Source: Rubrivivax sp. (lineage in GTDB: Bacteria; Pseudomonadota; Gammaproteobacteria; Burkholderiales; Burkholderiaceae_C). Taken from it: 64,000 nt of DNA. Position 1 is the stretch's first letter. Every line of letters begins with the position of its first letter. Positions 36,667 through 47,200 of the stretch are shown here, piece after piece. A model generated the notes under the pieces. It was not told the DNA's origin, searched no databases, and saw only the letters and a list, made by a program, of their open reading frames with translations. The stretch is taken from positions 1-64,000 of the forward strand of contig JAURZM010000025.1 in NCBI GenBank assembly GCA_030653385.1, in the 5' to 3' direction. A program made the translations under genes and the position numbers.

Positions 36667-39078
36667 TCAGGGCTGTGCCGACCGCACGAGGCGAAAGCCC
36701 AGGTCCGACGCGCGGTAGGCGTGCGGCTGGTTGGTGCGCGCTGCTGAACGGATGCTGGCCGTCGGGCTGGCCCAGCTGCCGCCACGCACCACACGGCGGG
36801 TGCAGTCGCCGCTGTGGCGGGCACGGGCGTCGCGCGGGGCCGTCTGGTGGTTGGGGTTCCAGCAGTCCTGCACCCATTCAGCGGCGTTGCCGATCATGTC
36901 GTACAGGTCGAAGTTGTTGTCGCTGAAATAACCACCAGGCACGGCATAGGGGTAGCTGTCGGCGCAGTTCAGCGTGTCGGGCCAGTCCAGCAGCGTGCGC
37001 AGGGCGTCGTCGGCGACGTTGGCGTAACCGCAACTGCGGCTCACCGGGCGCTCGGGTTTGCTGCCCAGCCGGGCCACACCCCAGATGCGGCCGAAAAAGC
37101 CCGGCGCTTCGTTCCAGGGGCGTGGGGTGGTGGTGCCCCCACGCGCGGCAAATTCCCATTCGGCTTCGCTGGGCAGGCGGTAGCGCTCGGTGGTGCCGCT
37201 GGTGGCGCTGCCGGCGTTGGCGCTCGGGTTGCCGTTCAACCACTGCAGGTAGGCCTGCACATCGTTCCAGCTCACGCAGACCACGGGGTGGCCGTCGGTC
37301 TGTTTGTGGTTCGCGCCATAGCCGGGGTCGCGCCAGTTGGCGTCGGCCCGCAGTTCCCAGCGGCCGCCGCGCGTGGGCACATGGCAGCCGGGCTTGGCCG
37401 CGCCTTCGGCTTCGGTCAGGTAGTCGGTGGCGTCGACGAACTTGCGGAACTGCCCGACCTTGAGTTCGTAATACGCCATCTCGAAGTTGGCCACCCGCAC
37501 CGTGCGTGTGGGCTGGGCCGTGGTGTCGGGCTGGCCGTCTTCGCCTTGTTCGTCGGCCTCGGCGCCCATCGTGAAGTCGGCACCCGTCAGGCGCGCCAGG
37601 CTCAGCTCGCGCAAGGCGGCGGTGCGCAGCGCTTCGCGCTCGGCACTGGGCAATTGGCGCTGCTGTTGCTGTTGCTGTTGCGGCTGCGGCTGCGGACGCG
37701 GTGCCAAGGCCACCACCACTGGCGCTGGCTCGGCGGCAGCCTGGCGCAGCGCCACGATGGCGGCCTGTGCCTGGCCCGCGTAACGGCCCTTGGGGTAGGC
37801 CTGCAGATAGGCCTGATAGGCCGTCAGGCTGTGACCCTGCAGCGCGGCTTCCCAGGCCTGCGGTTCGGCACCCAGCGTGGGCGTGGGGGCCACGGCGATC
37901 GTGCTGGTGCCGCTGGCAGCCGCCAGGCGGCGCAAGGCGGTGCGGGCCGCTGCCGCGTAACGGCCGCGAGGAAACCGCTGCAGATAAGCCTCGTAGTGTT
38001 CGCTTCCGCCGCGGGCTTGCACGTCGCGCCAGGTGAAACCGTCGGCGTCTCTGGTGCCGGCCGGCACCGGATCAAGCACGCCCGAACTGTCGGTGGCCGC
38101 GGGCAGTGGCGACACCAGCGCCGGCGTCACGCCGCCACCTGCCGGCGCGGACAGACCGGCCAGCTTGATGCGTGCAGCAGCCGCGTACAGGCCCTGGGGG
38201 TACTCGGCCAGGTAGGCCTGGTAAGCGGCGGCGGTGCCGATGGACTCCGACGCCAGCCAGGCCGCTTCGTCCGACGCCGAATGCACCGGCACTGCTGGCG
38301 CCAGCAGCGGTGCACTGGGCTGACCGGCGAAGTAGAAGTCGCCCGTCAGGCTGCCTTCCATCCAAGGTTCCTGCTTGCCCTTGGTGACCTCGCGCACGCG
38401 GATCGTCACGCGCTTCAGGCTGGTTTCGATGGGCACGCCCTGTTCGTCGATCTGCTTGAGCAGCGCGTCGGTGTAGGTGCCATGCTGGCCGCCGCCGTCT
38501 TCGGCCACGCTGCCCGGGCGCGTGGCGTAATGGATGAGCGTGCCGCTGGGCGCTTGCACACGCGCCAGGCCCTGCGCCTGGCTGCGGAAGTTGCGCGCAA
38601 AGGGGTTGTTGCGGCAGGCGTCCAGCAGCACCAGGTTGACGGCGGCCTTGCTGTCTTCCATGGTGTTCAGCACGGCCGACAGGCTCAGCGCCTGGTAGGG
38701 CACGTCTTCTTCGCTGGCCAGTTCGGCGTCCACCGTGGGCAGGTAGTTTTCGCCGCGCACCTGCAGGCCGTGGCCGGCGTAGAAAAACAGCGCCACGCTG
38801 CCGGGCCGGATGGCATTGCGGAACTCGCGCAGCGCACTGCCCACCTGCCTGACCTGCAGGTTTTCGAAGTAAACGACCTGAAAGCCCATGCGCTTGAGCT
38901 TGTCGCGCATGGCGCGCGCGTCGTTCACCGGGTTGCGCAGCGGCGACTGTTTGTAGCTGGCATTGCCCACGATCAGCGCAACACGGTGTTCGTTGCCGCC
39001 CGACTGCGCCAGCACCAGGCCGGGGCCGGCCAGCCACAAGGCACACAGAACCGCAGTGATCAAGGCGCGCCAGGGCAT
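36667..39078 (-). CDS. Exported caspase-family protease fused to a formylglycine-generating-enzyme (SUMF1) domain
   Basis: 803 residues. A signal peptide (1-24, ending LVLAQ) precedes a peptidase C14 caspase-like domain (about 30-265) with the catalytic histidine in FFYAGHGLQV (His103) and cysteine in LVLLDACRNNPF (Cys155). Three short repeats follow (YLAEYPQGLYAAAARIKLAG, YLQRFPRGRYAAAARTAL, YLQAYPKGRYAGQAQAAI) in a low-complexity linker that ends in a Pro/Gln tract. The C-terminal domain (about 540-800) is FGE-sulfatase/SUMF1-like: TMGAEADEQGEDGQP, YRLPSEAEWEFAARGG, GGSWASPTASIRSA and DLGFRLVRS. Both domains look intact in key motifs. A periplasmic role in proteolysis or signalling is inferred; the substrate is unknown. 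Confidence 0.82.
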   Translation of the reverse strand: MPWRALITAVLCALWLAGPGLVLAQSGGNEHRVALIVGNASYKQSPLRNPVNDARAMRDKLKRMGFQVVYFENLQVRQVGSALREFRNAIRPGSVALFFYAGHGLQVRGENYLPTVDAELASEEDVPYQALSLSAVLNTMEDSKAAVNLVLLDACRNNPFARNFRSQAQGLARVQAPSGTLIHYATRPGSVAEDGGGQHGTYTDALLKQIDEQGVPIETSLKRVTIRVREVTKGKQEPWMEGSLTGDFYFAGQPSAPLLAPAVPVHSASDEAAWLASESIGTAAAYQAYLAEYPQGLYAAAARIKLAGLSAPAGGGVTPALVSPLPAATDSSGVLDPVPAGTRDADGFTWRDVQARGGSEHYEAYLQRFPRGRYAAAARTALRRLAAASGTSTIAVAPTPTLGAEPQAWEAALQGHSLTAYQAYLQAYPKGRYAGQAQAAIVALRQAAAEPAPVVVALAPRPQPQPQQQQQQQRQLPSAEREALRTAALRELSLARLTGADFTMGAEADEQGEDGQPDTTAQPTRTVRVANFEMAYYELKVGQFRKFVDATDYLTEAEGAAKPGCHVPTRGGRWELRADANWRDPGYGANHKQTDGHPVVCVSWNDVQAYLQWLNGNPSANAGSATSGTTERYRLPSEAEWEFAARGGTTTPRPWNEAPGFFGRIWGVARLGSKPERPVSRSCGYANVADDALRTLLDWPDTLNCADSYPYAVPGGYFSDNNFDLYDMIGNAAEWVQDCWNPNHQTAPRDARARHSGDCTRRVVRGGSWASPTASIRSAARTNQPHAYRASDLGFRLVRSAQP

Positions 39079-39132
39079 GTTCCCAGACCGATCCGATTGC
39101 GACAGGTGCCGGATTGTGTCGCGCTTGCGGCC

Positions 39133-39360
39133 CTAGCGCAGCATCCGCTGGCGCCCGAAAGGCGCCGGGGCGTGTGCAAAAGCCGGCGGTCCGGCCCCCA
39201 GCACGGCGCCCGGTGGGCGGTGGCCGGCCGGGGCTTGCAGGTCGGTCAGCAGCACGGTCAGCAGCACGGTCAGGTCGGGCCGGTGGCGGCAGGCTTCTTC
39301 GAGCAGCGGTGTGAAGTGGGTGTCGCCACCGCCCTCCACGGAGCGGCGCAGAGGCAGCAG
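39133..39360 (-). pseudogene. C-terminal remnant of a VWA-like (DUF2201) metallopeptidase-family protein
   Basis: The frame reads LRRSVEGGGDTHFTPLLEE, ACRHRPDLTVLLTVLLTDL, then GHRPPGAVLGAGPP and a stop at 39133. This resembles the end of DUF2201 VWA-like proteins (GGGTDFTPLLEE..RPDL.V.LTDL pattern). No upstream catalytic part exists; the sequence upstream is the exonuclease gene on the same strand. A 12-bp tandem duplication (about 39244-39271) adds a repeated V-L-L-T. The 307-bp gap between the caspase and exonuclease genes holds nothing else. Confidence 0.5.
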
Positions 39361-39385
39361 CCAAGGGAAGGTTTGTCCTGACCCG

Positions 39386-40021
39386 TTACGGCGGCACAGA
39401 TGCAGCCCAGGCCGGACAACGCCCCAGCTGGCCACGCGGCGTGCGCTGCAAGGCCTGCAGCAACTTGTGTGTCACGCGTGCCCCGGCCAGCTGCTGAGCA
39501 AATCGCTCGGCCACGTCCTGCTGCAGCAGTTGCAGCAGGTGGGCGGTGGTCTGCGCGTCAGCCAGCGCCCGGTGCGCGCGGCCGCTGTCGGGCAGCCGGT
39601 GCAGTGCGGCCAATGTGCCCAGGCGGTGGTTGCTGGCCTGCGGGTACAGGCGCCGCGACAGCAGCAGCGTGCAGGCGAAGTCGTGGGCCGTGTCGGGCTC
39701 ACAACCGGCCAGCGCCGATTCGGCGTGCCAGAAGCCGCGGTCGAAGGCCGCGTTGTGCGCCACCAGCGGGCAGCCGCGTGTGAAGCGCATCACCTCGTGC
39801 ATCACCGCGCGGGCCCGCGGTGCCGCCTGCAGCATGCGGTTGCTGATGCCGGTGAGCTGTTCGATGAACGGTGGCACCCAGGCGCCGCTGTTCATCAGGC
39901 TCTGGAAACGGCCGACGATCTGCCCGTCTTCCACCAGCACGGCGGCGATTTCGGTGGCACGTGCGCCCTGTGCCGGCGACATGCCCGTGGTTTCGAAGTC
40001 GATGACGGCGACGGTTTCCAT
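39386..40021 (-). CDS. DEDDh 3'-5' exonuclease (RNase T / DNA polymerase III epsilon-like)
   Basis: 211 residues from the ATG at 40021 (METVAVIDFETTG); an upstream extension is possible but not needed. Exo I is VIDFETTGMSPA, Exo II is VAHNAAFDRGFW, and Exo III has HRALADAQTTAHLL with the His and Asp. It should degrade DNA or RNA 3' ends. The C-terminal 40 residues are outside the exonuclease fold. Not the replicative DnaQ by length and context. It is followed at 40072 by a small membrane protein gene upstream on the same strand. Confidence 0.85.
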   Translation of the reverse strand: METVAVIDFETTGMSPAQGARATEIAAVLVEDGQIVGRFQSLMNSGAWVPPFIEQLTGISNRMLQAAPRARAVMHEVMRFTRGCPLVAHNAAFDRGFWHAESALAGCEPDTAHDFACTLLLSRRLYPQASNHRLGTLAALHRLPDSGRAHRALADAQTTAHLLQLLQQDVAERFAQQLAGARVTHKLLQALQRTPRGQLGRCPAWAASVPP

Positions 40022-40071
40022 GACCGCCGCATTGTCAGCCTGCAACGCCGCCGGGGTGTTGCCTGGGGCAC

Positions 40072-40437
40072 TCAGCTGCGTTTGAGCGGCGGTTCGTCTT
40101 CGGGGAAGCTGGTGTCGGCGAAGGACGTGTCGGTCCAGTCCGGGTCTTGCCCATGGCCGGAAAAATGGCCGGGCCTGGACTGCACCACGTCGGCGGCAGG
40201 CGGCACCCAGCGCTCGGCCCGTTCGCGGGCGCGGCGCAGCGACTGCACGCGGGTTTCGATGTCCTGCCGCACCCGTTCAGCGGCTTCGCTGTCGGGTGGG
40301 CCCATCGTGCGCGAAGGGCTGTAGTTGCTGCGCGGGCCGCGGCTGCTGCGGTCGCGCGCCAACCACCAGCGAGCGAACAGCAAGCCCGCCAGCACCAACG
40401 CAGCAAGGATCGCGGCAAACAGCACGGGCAAGTTCAT
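40072..40437 (-). CDS. Small single-pass membrane protein
   Basis: 121 residues from the ATG at 40437 (MNLPVLFAAILAALVLAGLL). One N-terminal transmembrane segment precedes a cytoplasmic, charged region with SEAAERVRQDIETRVQSLRR, a likely helix, and an acidic tail. No family recognised. The gap to the exonuclease gene is 50 bp; the two may be co-transcribed. Divergent from mnmA. Confidence 0.6.
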   Translation of the reverse strand: MNLPVLFAAILAALVLAGLLFARWWLARDRSSRGPRSNYSPSRTMGPPDSEAAERVRQDIETRVQSLRRARERAERWVPPAADVVQSRPGHFSGHGQDPDWTDTSFADTSFPEDEPPLKRS

Positions 40438-40625
40438 GGGTGATGCGGTTTGGATACCGTCGAATGGAAAGACCAGCACTGCCAGTCTAGGGCGCGTGCA
40501 GCTTCAGCGGGCCATCCCAGGAGCCGGGGCTGCACTCTGTTTCAATCTTCCGTGTCATGCGGCGCACACGCGCGACACCGGCACGACATCGGCGCAGGCA
40601 AGTCCGGTGCGGGAAAATGCCGGCC

Positions 40626-41810
40626 ATGTCGCAAAAACCGCAAAGGCACAAAGTCGTCGTGGGGCTGAGCGGCGGTGTCGACTCCGCCGTCAGCGCCTGG
40701 CTGCTCAAGCAGCAGGGCCACGAGGTCGTCGGCATCTTCATGAAAAACTGGGAAGACGACGACCAGGCCGCTGGCGCCGACCCGGCCCACACCGCCTACT
40801 GCTCATCCAATATCGATTTCGTCGATGCCGCCGCGGTGGCCGACGTGATCGGCATCGAGATCGAACACGTCAACTTCGCGGCCGAGTACAAGGACCGCGT
40901 GTTTGCCGAGTTCCTGCGCGAATACGGTGCCGGCCGCACACCCAACCCCGATGTGCTGTGCAACGCCGAGATCAAGTTCAAGGCTTTCCTGGACCACGCG
41001 ATGCGCCTGGGCGCCGAGAAAATCGCCACCGGCCACTACGCCCGGGTGCGCCAGCTGGGTGACGGCTATCAGCTGCTGAAGGGCCTGGACCCGGCCAAGG
41101 ACCAGAGCTACTTCCTGCACCGGCTGACGCAGCAGCAGCTGTCGAAGACGCTGTTCCCGGTGGGCGAGCTGCACAAGACCGAGGTGCGGCGCCTGGCCGA
41201 GCAGATCGGTCTGCCCAATGCAAAGAAAAAAGACAGCACCGGCATCTGCTTCATCGGCGAGCGGCCTTTCCGCGACTTCCTGAACCGCTACCTGAGCCAC
41301 GCGCCGGGGCCCATGGTGGACGAAACCGGCCGCCACCGCGGCCAGCACGTGGGCCTGAGCTTCTACACGCTGGGCCAGCGCCAGGGCCTGGGCATCGGCG
41401 GCGTGGCCGGTCACGATGCCGGTGGTGCACACGAGCCCTGGTACGTGGCGCACAAGGACCTGGCCCACAACACCCTGCACGTGGTGCAGGGCCATGGCCA
41501 CCCGTGGCTGCAGAGCCCATGGCTGCAAGCGGCCGATGTCAGCTGGGTGGCCGGCACACCGCCGACGGCTGGGGCCTTGGCCGCGAAGACCCGCTACCGC
41601 CAGGTCGACGCGGCATGCACCTTCACGCCGGGCGAAGGTGCTTTCCGGCTGGACTTCGACAGCCCGCAATGGGCCGTGACCCCCGGCCAGAGCGCGGTGC
41701 TGTACGACGGTGATGTGTGCCTGGGCGGCGGGGTCATTGCAGCGGCACAGGTGCCCGCGGTGCGGGCCGCCTTGCCCGAAGCGCGCCGTCGCCGCACGGC
41801 TGCGTCCTAG
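40626..41810 (+). CDS. mnmA: tRNA-specific 2-thiouridylase MnmA
   Basis: 394 residues from the ATG at 40626; an in-frame ATG at 40617 would add three residues. The PP-loop is [14 protein letters not shown] near the N-terminus. Catalytic cysteines lie in [12 protein letters not shown] and [12 protein letters not shown]. Other family motifs are TGHYARV and [12 protein letters not shown]. It thiolates C2 of U34 in tRNA Lys, Glu and Gln. It complements mnmE elsewhere in the window, since both modify the same wobble uridine. Confidence 0.95.
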   Translation: MSQKPQRHKVVVGLSGGVDSAVSAWLLKQQGHEVVGIFMKNWEDDDQAAGADPAHTAYCSSNIDFVDAAAVADVIGIEIEHVNFAAEYKDRVFAEFLREYGAGRTPNPDVLCNAEIKFKAFLDHAMRLGAEKIATGHYARVRQLGDGYQLLKGLDPAKDQSYFLHRLTQQQLSKTLFPVGELHKTEVRRLAEQIGLPNAKKKDSTGICFIGERPFRDFLNRYLSHAPGPMVDETGRHRGQHVGLSFYTLGQRQGLGIGGVAGHDAGGAHEPWYVAHKDLAHNTLHVVQGHGHPWLQSPWLQAADVSWVAGTPPTAGALAAKTRYRQVDAACTFTPGEGAFRLDFDSPQWAVTPGQSAVLYDGDVCLGGGVIAAAQVPAVRAALPEARRRRTAAS

Positions 41811-41901
41811 GCACGTGCCGCTGACGGCACGCCCACCGCACAATGATCCGCAGCCCTCCCTCGCCCGCTAACCCACCCCCTCAACCGCCCCAGGACACCT
41901 G

Positions 41902-43167
41902 ATGCCCATGCCCGCCGCCCAAGCCAGTTCGCTCGCCGAGCTCATCGACGCCCAGGCGCCGGCCCTCGAAGCTGCGGTGATTGCCTGGCGGCGCGACCTG
42001 CACCAGCACCCCGAGCTGGGCAACCGGGAATTCCGCACTGCGGGCATCGTGGCCGAGCACCTGCGCACGCTGGGTCTGGACGAAGTGCGCACCGGCGTGG
42101 CCCACACCGGCGTCGTGGGGGTGCTCAAGGGCGCCCTGCCCGGCCCGGTGGTGGCGCTGCGGGCCGACATGGACGGCCTGCCGGTAAAGGAAGAAGTCGA
42201 CCTGCCCTTTGCGAGCCAAGCACGTGGCCAGTGGAACGGCGAAGAGGTGGGCGTGATGCACGCCTGCGGTCACGACTGCCACGTCGCCATCCTGATGGGG
42301 GTGGCGCAGCTGCTGGCCGGGCTGCGTGCCCAACTGCGCGGCACCGTCACCTTCATCTTCCAGCCGGCCGAAGAGATGCCACCTGAAGGTGAAGACGGCG
42401 GCGCGAAGATGATGATTGCCGAAGGTGCGCTGGAAAAACCCACGCCGCAGGCCATCTTCGGCCTGCACGTCACCTCGCGCCAGCCGACGGGCCAGATCGG
42501 CTACCGCCCCGGGCCCACGATGGCCAGCAGCGACAAGCTGAAGATCACCGTGCACGGCCGCCAGACACACGGCGCCGCGCCGTGGCTGGGCGTGGACCCG
42601 ATCGTCACCGCCGCCCAGGTGGTGCTGGGCCTGCAGACCGTGGTCAGCCGCACCATCGACCTGACGCAAGAGCCGGCGGTGGTGACCATCGGCGCCATCC
42701 GCGGCGGTGTGCGTGAAAACATCATCCCCGACAGCGTCGAGATGCGCGGCACCATCCGCACCTTCAACGAAGAGATGCGCGACGATATCCACGAACGTGT
42801 CACCACGCTGGCCGAAGCGGTGAGCCGCGGCTCGCGTGCCGGCTGCCAGGTGTGCATCACCAAAAACTACCCCGTCACCGTGAACGACCCGGTGCTGACC
42901 GAAGCCATGTTGCCCACGCTGCAGCGTGTGGCCGGTGCGGGCCTGACGCTGGTGCCCAAGGTCACCGGCAGCGAAGACTTCAGCTTCTTCCAGCGGGTGG
43001 TGCCCGGGCTATTCATCTTTCTGGGTGTCACGCCGCCGGGCACCGACCCCAAAAAGGCCGCACCCAACCACTCGCCGCGTTTCTACGCCGACGAAGCCGG
43101 GCTGCTGCTGGGTGTGCGCGCGCTGGCGCACCTGGCTTGCGACTTCCTGGAAACAAAGCAGGGCTGA
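41902..43167 (+). CDS. M20 family amidohydrolase / metallopeptidase
   Basis: 421 residues. Metal-binding signatures of the M20D branch are complete: WRRDLHQHPELG, ADMDGLPV, MHACGHDCHVAILMG, FQPAEE, GLHVTSRQ, and the terminal TGSEDFSFFQR and NHSPRFYADE. It hydrolyses an N-acyl amino acid or peptide amide (hippurate, N-acetyl-diaminopimelate or auxin-conjugate hydrolase-like). The C-terminus lies only 115 bp before the PEP-CTERM protein gene. Confidence 0.9.
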   Translation: MPMPAAQASSLAELIDAQAPALEAAVIAWRRDLHQHPELGNREFRTAGIVAEHLRTLGLDEVRTGVAHTGVVGVLKGALPGPVVALRADMDGLPVKEEVDLPFASQARGQWNGEEVGVMHACGHDCHVAILMGVAQLLAGLRAQLRGTVTFIFQPAEEMPPEGEDGGAKMMIAEGALEKPTPQAIFGLHVTSRQPTGQIGYRPGPTMASSDKLKITVHGRQTHGAAPWLGVDPIVTAAQVVLGLQTVVSRTIDLTQEPAVVTIGAIRGGVRENIIPDSVEMRGTIRTFNEEMRDDIHERVTTLAEAVSRGSRAGCQVCITKNYPVTVNDPVLTEAMLPTLQRVAGAGLTLVPKVTGSEDFSFFQRVVPGLFIFLGVTPPGTDPKKAAPNHSPRFYADEAGLLLGVRALAHLACDFLETKQG

Positions 43168-43281
43168 CCCTCCCCCCCAAGCCAGGGGACGGCGTGCGAC
43201 AGCGCACGGACTGGCAATCGGCCACGTCGGACAGTCGCACTGCCGGTTCCATTTGGAGAGCGCGGGCCTGGAGACCGAGCG

Positions 43282-44202
43282 ATGCGCTTGCCCAAGAATG
43301 TGCTTTGCGCGTGGCTGTTGGCAGCCGCTGTCGTGCCCGCTGCGGCCAGCACGGCGCCGCGCATCGAGGTGCGGTTCGCCGATCTGTCGGCCACGTACAG
43401 CAGCTATTACGCCGACCTGCACAACGCCACCGTGGCCGCAGCGCAGGCCTGGACGCAGCACTTCGCTGGCGACTTCTCGGCCATCGAGCTGACGGTGCAG
43501 ATCAACTTCGTCGACATCAGCACGGCCAGCGGCCGCAGCGCGAGCAGCGGCTTCGTGGGCCTGCAGGCCGATGGCCGCAGCCTGTGGCACCAAGGCGCCA
43601 CGCACGAACTGCTGACCGGGATGGACATCAACGGTGCCGCGGCCGATGTCGAATTCAACATCGGCATCAATGGCTACCTGCAAGGTGAACTGTGGTTCGA
43701 CCCCGACCCGCTGGGTCTGTCGGCGGTGCCGGCCGACCGCACCGACGCGGTGTCGGTGCTGATGCACGAGTGGGGCCACGCCTGGGGCTTCAACGGCTGG
43801 ATGGACGGCAGCACCGGCCAGTTGCCGGGCGACTACGCCTCGACCTTCGATGCCCAGGTGACGACGGTGATGGGCGATGCGGGCCCGACGCTGTACTTCA
43901 CCGGCGCCGCGGCTGCGGCCGTTTATGGCGGCGCCGTGCCATTGACCTTCGGCAACCACGGCCACGTCGGCAACAGCGGCACCTTCGATGGACGCGAAGG
44001 TGCCAGCCTGATGCCCGACCTGATGAACGGCGAGGTGTTCTACCGCGGCACCCGCTACGAAGTGTCGGCGCTGGACCTGGCCATGTTGTCCGACATGGGG
44101 CTGCCCGTGATCCTGGCCGCCGTGCCCGAGCCGGGCTCTGCGTTGCTGCTGCTGGCCGGCCTGGGCGGAGTGGGGCTGTGGGCGCGCCGCCGCCGCGTGT
44201 GA
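43282..44202 (+). CDS. PEP-CTERM sorted protein with a metalloprotease-like HExxH site
   Basis: 306 residues. A signal peptide (1-23) precedes a domain with DAVSVLMHEWGHAWGFNGWM, an HEXXHXXG-like zinc site (HEWGHAWGF), and SLMPDLMNGEV resembling a Met-turn. The end is VPEPGSALLLLAGLGGVGLW then RRRRV, a clean PEP-CTERM anchor for exosortase processing. It is predicted to be surface-anchored or released, with possible protease activity. It is convergent with the eCIS locus, only 9 bp away. Confidence 0.82.
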   Translation: MRLPKNVLCAWLLAAAVVPAAASTAPRIEVRFADLSATYSSYYADLHNATVAAAQAWTQHFAGDFSAIELTVQINFVDISTASGRSASSGFVGLQADGRSLWHQGATHELLTGMDINGAAADVEFNIGINGYLQGELWFDPDPLGLSAVPADRTDAVSVLMHEWGHAWGFNGWMDGSTGQLPGDYASTFDAQVTTVMGDAGPTLYFTGAAAAAVYGGAVPLTFGNHGHVGNSGTFDGREGASLMPDLMNGEVFYRGTRYEVSALDLAMLSDMGLPVILAAVPEPGSALLLLAGLGGVGLWARRRRV

Positions 44203-44211
44203 GTCAGCGAC

Positions 44212-47200
44212 CTAGCTGTCCAGGCCGCTGATCTTGATGGAGTTGTCGATGGCCCACGACCGTTTGATGCGCGCCACGTGCTCTTCCAGCTTCTTGCCGG
44301 CCAGGTCGGGGTTGCCGCGGTCCAGGTGTTCCTGGATCGAGCTGTTTTCTGCGCTGTCGCCGATGAACAGGTTCTGCGCGTAGCCGAAGAAGGCCTGATA
44401 ACGCTGCTTGGCGGCGGCTTCGATGGCGGCCTGGCTGAGTTCGCCCACCACCGGTGTCTTGGCCAGCGCGATGGCGCCGCGCTGTTCCAGCAGCAGCTTG
44501 GCTTCTGACCACTTTTTCTTGGCCAGCGACAGGCTGTAGTGCTGCGAGATGTCGAAAGATGACACCACGTGGCGGCGCGCCAGCGCTCGGCCGCCTCGGG
44601 TGCCCATGTTGACCAGGGCGCCCTTGCTGTTGAGCTTGAGCTCGCTCTTGTCGGCGTGTTGCCCGGCGATGGCCGCCTTCTGCTGCGGGCTGAAGCTGCC
44701 GCGCGGCAGCGGGAAGGGTTTCACTTCGCCGTCGGTCAGCTTCCAGGCCTTCAGCGTGCCGACGATGTGTGTGGCCAGCGCGCCCAGCTTCACGTCCAGG
44801 TCGGCCGCATCGGCCTCGGCCTTTTTCAGCGGCTTGCCGGTGACCGCGGGGCTGTGGTTGTCGTCGTAGGCGGCCAGCTGCGTCTGCAGCGTGTTTATCG
44901 TCTTTTCGTGGCCCGCGGTGATGGCAATGGGCCCGCTGCGCTTGGCCCCCTTGAGGGTGGTGTTGCGGTCGGCCTGCTCGGCCAGGAACACCGAGGGCAG
45001 CTGCGGCGCAGACCGCAGCACCAGCCGCGCCGTGCGGGCGCTGTTGCCGTCGAAGGTGAGCGTGTGACGCTGGCCGTCGGCATTCACCGCCACGCGCTTG
45101 CGCCACCAGTTCAGCACCCGCTGCGCACCGGCCTTGACCTTGCCAACGAAGAGGCGGGCCATGCGCGCGACCCAGCCCACCAGCAGGTCCAGCGCACGGT
45201 CGATGGGCGCGCGGACGCGTTCGATCACCGCCCGCACACGGTCGGCCACACGGCCCAGTCCGGCGAAGCCGGCCAGGAAGTTGATGGCCAGGGTCAGCAG
45301 ACCGCCCAGCACACCTTCCACACGCGCCGCCGCGGCGGCCACGTTGCCGGCGGCAATGGCCGCGATGGAGTCGACGAAGGCGCCGATGACCTGCGCGATG
45401 CGCCGCAGCTGCGCGATGAAGGTCTGGATCGTGCCCCAGATGGCCATGATGGCGCTGATGAAACCGGCGCCCGGGATGAACATCGCCACCAGGCGCGGAA
45501 TGGCGCGTGTGACGACGATGTTGACCACCATGTCGATGAGGCCGCCGACCACCATCTGCCCCAGGTTGGCCAGCGACGCCTTCAGCTGGTCCCAGGCGGC
45601 GGCCGGGCCCTGTGTGACCAGGGTGCGCACGAGGTCGAAGCCCATCTCCATGGCCAGCACCGCGGGTTCGCCCAAGGCACGCACCATCTTGCTGCGCAGG
45701 TTGGCGTACGTCAGGTTCAGCACCGACAGGCCGAACCTCAGTAGCTCGGGCAAGGCAAAAGAAGCCGGGATGTGGATGCCGGGCAAGGAACCGGTCAGCC
45801 ATTGGATGAGCCCGGTTTTCAGGTGCGTGAGGAAGCGGCCGGCAAAACGCTGGAAGCCGCCCTTGGCCGCGCGCACCAGGTTGCCGACAAAGCCGATGGG
45901 GTTGCGCAAGATCGACTGCAGCGCGCCGCCGGCACGCCGCAGGTAGCCCATGGCGCTGGGGGCGACGACGCTGAAGATGATCTCCAGCAGCTTGATCACC
46001 GTGCCCAGCGCCCAGCTCATGAAACCGCCGACGAAGCTGGTGAACACACCGGCGATCTTGGCGAAGGCACGTGGCACCAGCACGATGTCCATCAGCTCCA
46101 GCGAACGCAGTGCGTTCATGAACAGCGTGGGTATCTGTGCGGCATAGGCCAGCGCACCGCCCAGCGCACCCTGGAACCAGGTCCAGGCCTGGCCGACGGC
46201 GTTGCCACGCTGGATGTTCTGCCAGACCTCGTCCTGGCCGATGAGTGTCATGAAGCCACCCAGCACCGTGGCCGGGGTACGCGGCGCCGGGTCGCCGGTG
46301 ACGGGGTCGAAGCCCAGCACGGCCTTCAGCAGCGGGTAGGCGCGGGTGCCTTCGGCCAGCCGCCCCAGCGGGCGCAGGATGGCGTTTTTGACAAATTCGA
46401 CGATGCCGCCGATGAGCTGGCCGCCGAAGCTGATGACCTGGCGGATGGGCGTGGTCACCAGCCGCACGGCGCGGTCCCACAGGCCGCCGAGGTCGAAGAT
46501 GTCGGTCCAGCTGAGCGAGTCCAGGAACTCGTCGATGGCGCTGCGGATGCCGCTGCCCATGTCGGCCAGCGCCGCCAGCTGGCCTTCGGCCCAGCTGGCG
46601 ACCGGGTCGAAGATGCCGTGGTTGTCCAGCGCCTGGGTGATGAGTGCACCACCGGGCAGCAGTTCGATCAGCGCCCGCAGCAGGTTGGCCGCGGTGCGGC
46701 TGACGCTGCGCATCGTGATCGGGTTGAAGCCGATCAGCAGCGTGAACATGCGAAAGCCCGGCAGGAAGTTGGCCTTGTCGGCAAACCAGTCCAGCGCGTC
46801 GCTGATGCCCAGGCGCTGCACCTGCGGTGTGCTGCGTTCCTGCACCACGGGCGGCGTGTTGACAGCACCGGTGTCCAGGCTGCGCTGCAGCACGGGGCCT
46901 TGGCGGGCGCCACCCTGCTGCACCGTGTGCACCAGCTCGTGCGCCAGCAGCTCGCGCCCGGGCCCGCTGTGCGGCTGGAAGCGGTGGCGGCCGAAGTGGA
47001 TGTCGCGGCCCAGCGTGAACGCCGCGGCGTTCAGTCGACGGCTGGCCTGCGCGGATGCGTCGCCGGTGTGCACGCGCACGGCCGACAGGTCGGCGCCCAG
47101 GCGCGGCGCCATGTCGCGCTGCACGCTCACGGGCAAGGGCTGGCCGCTGCCGGCAGCCGACAGGCCGGGCACCAGGTGATCGAAGCGGGCGGTGGAAGGC

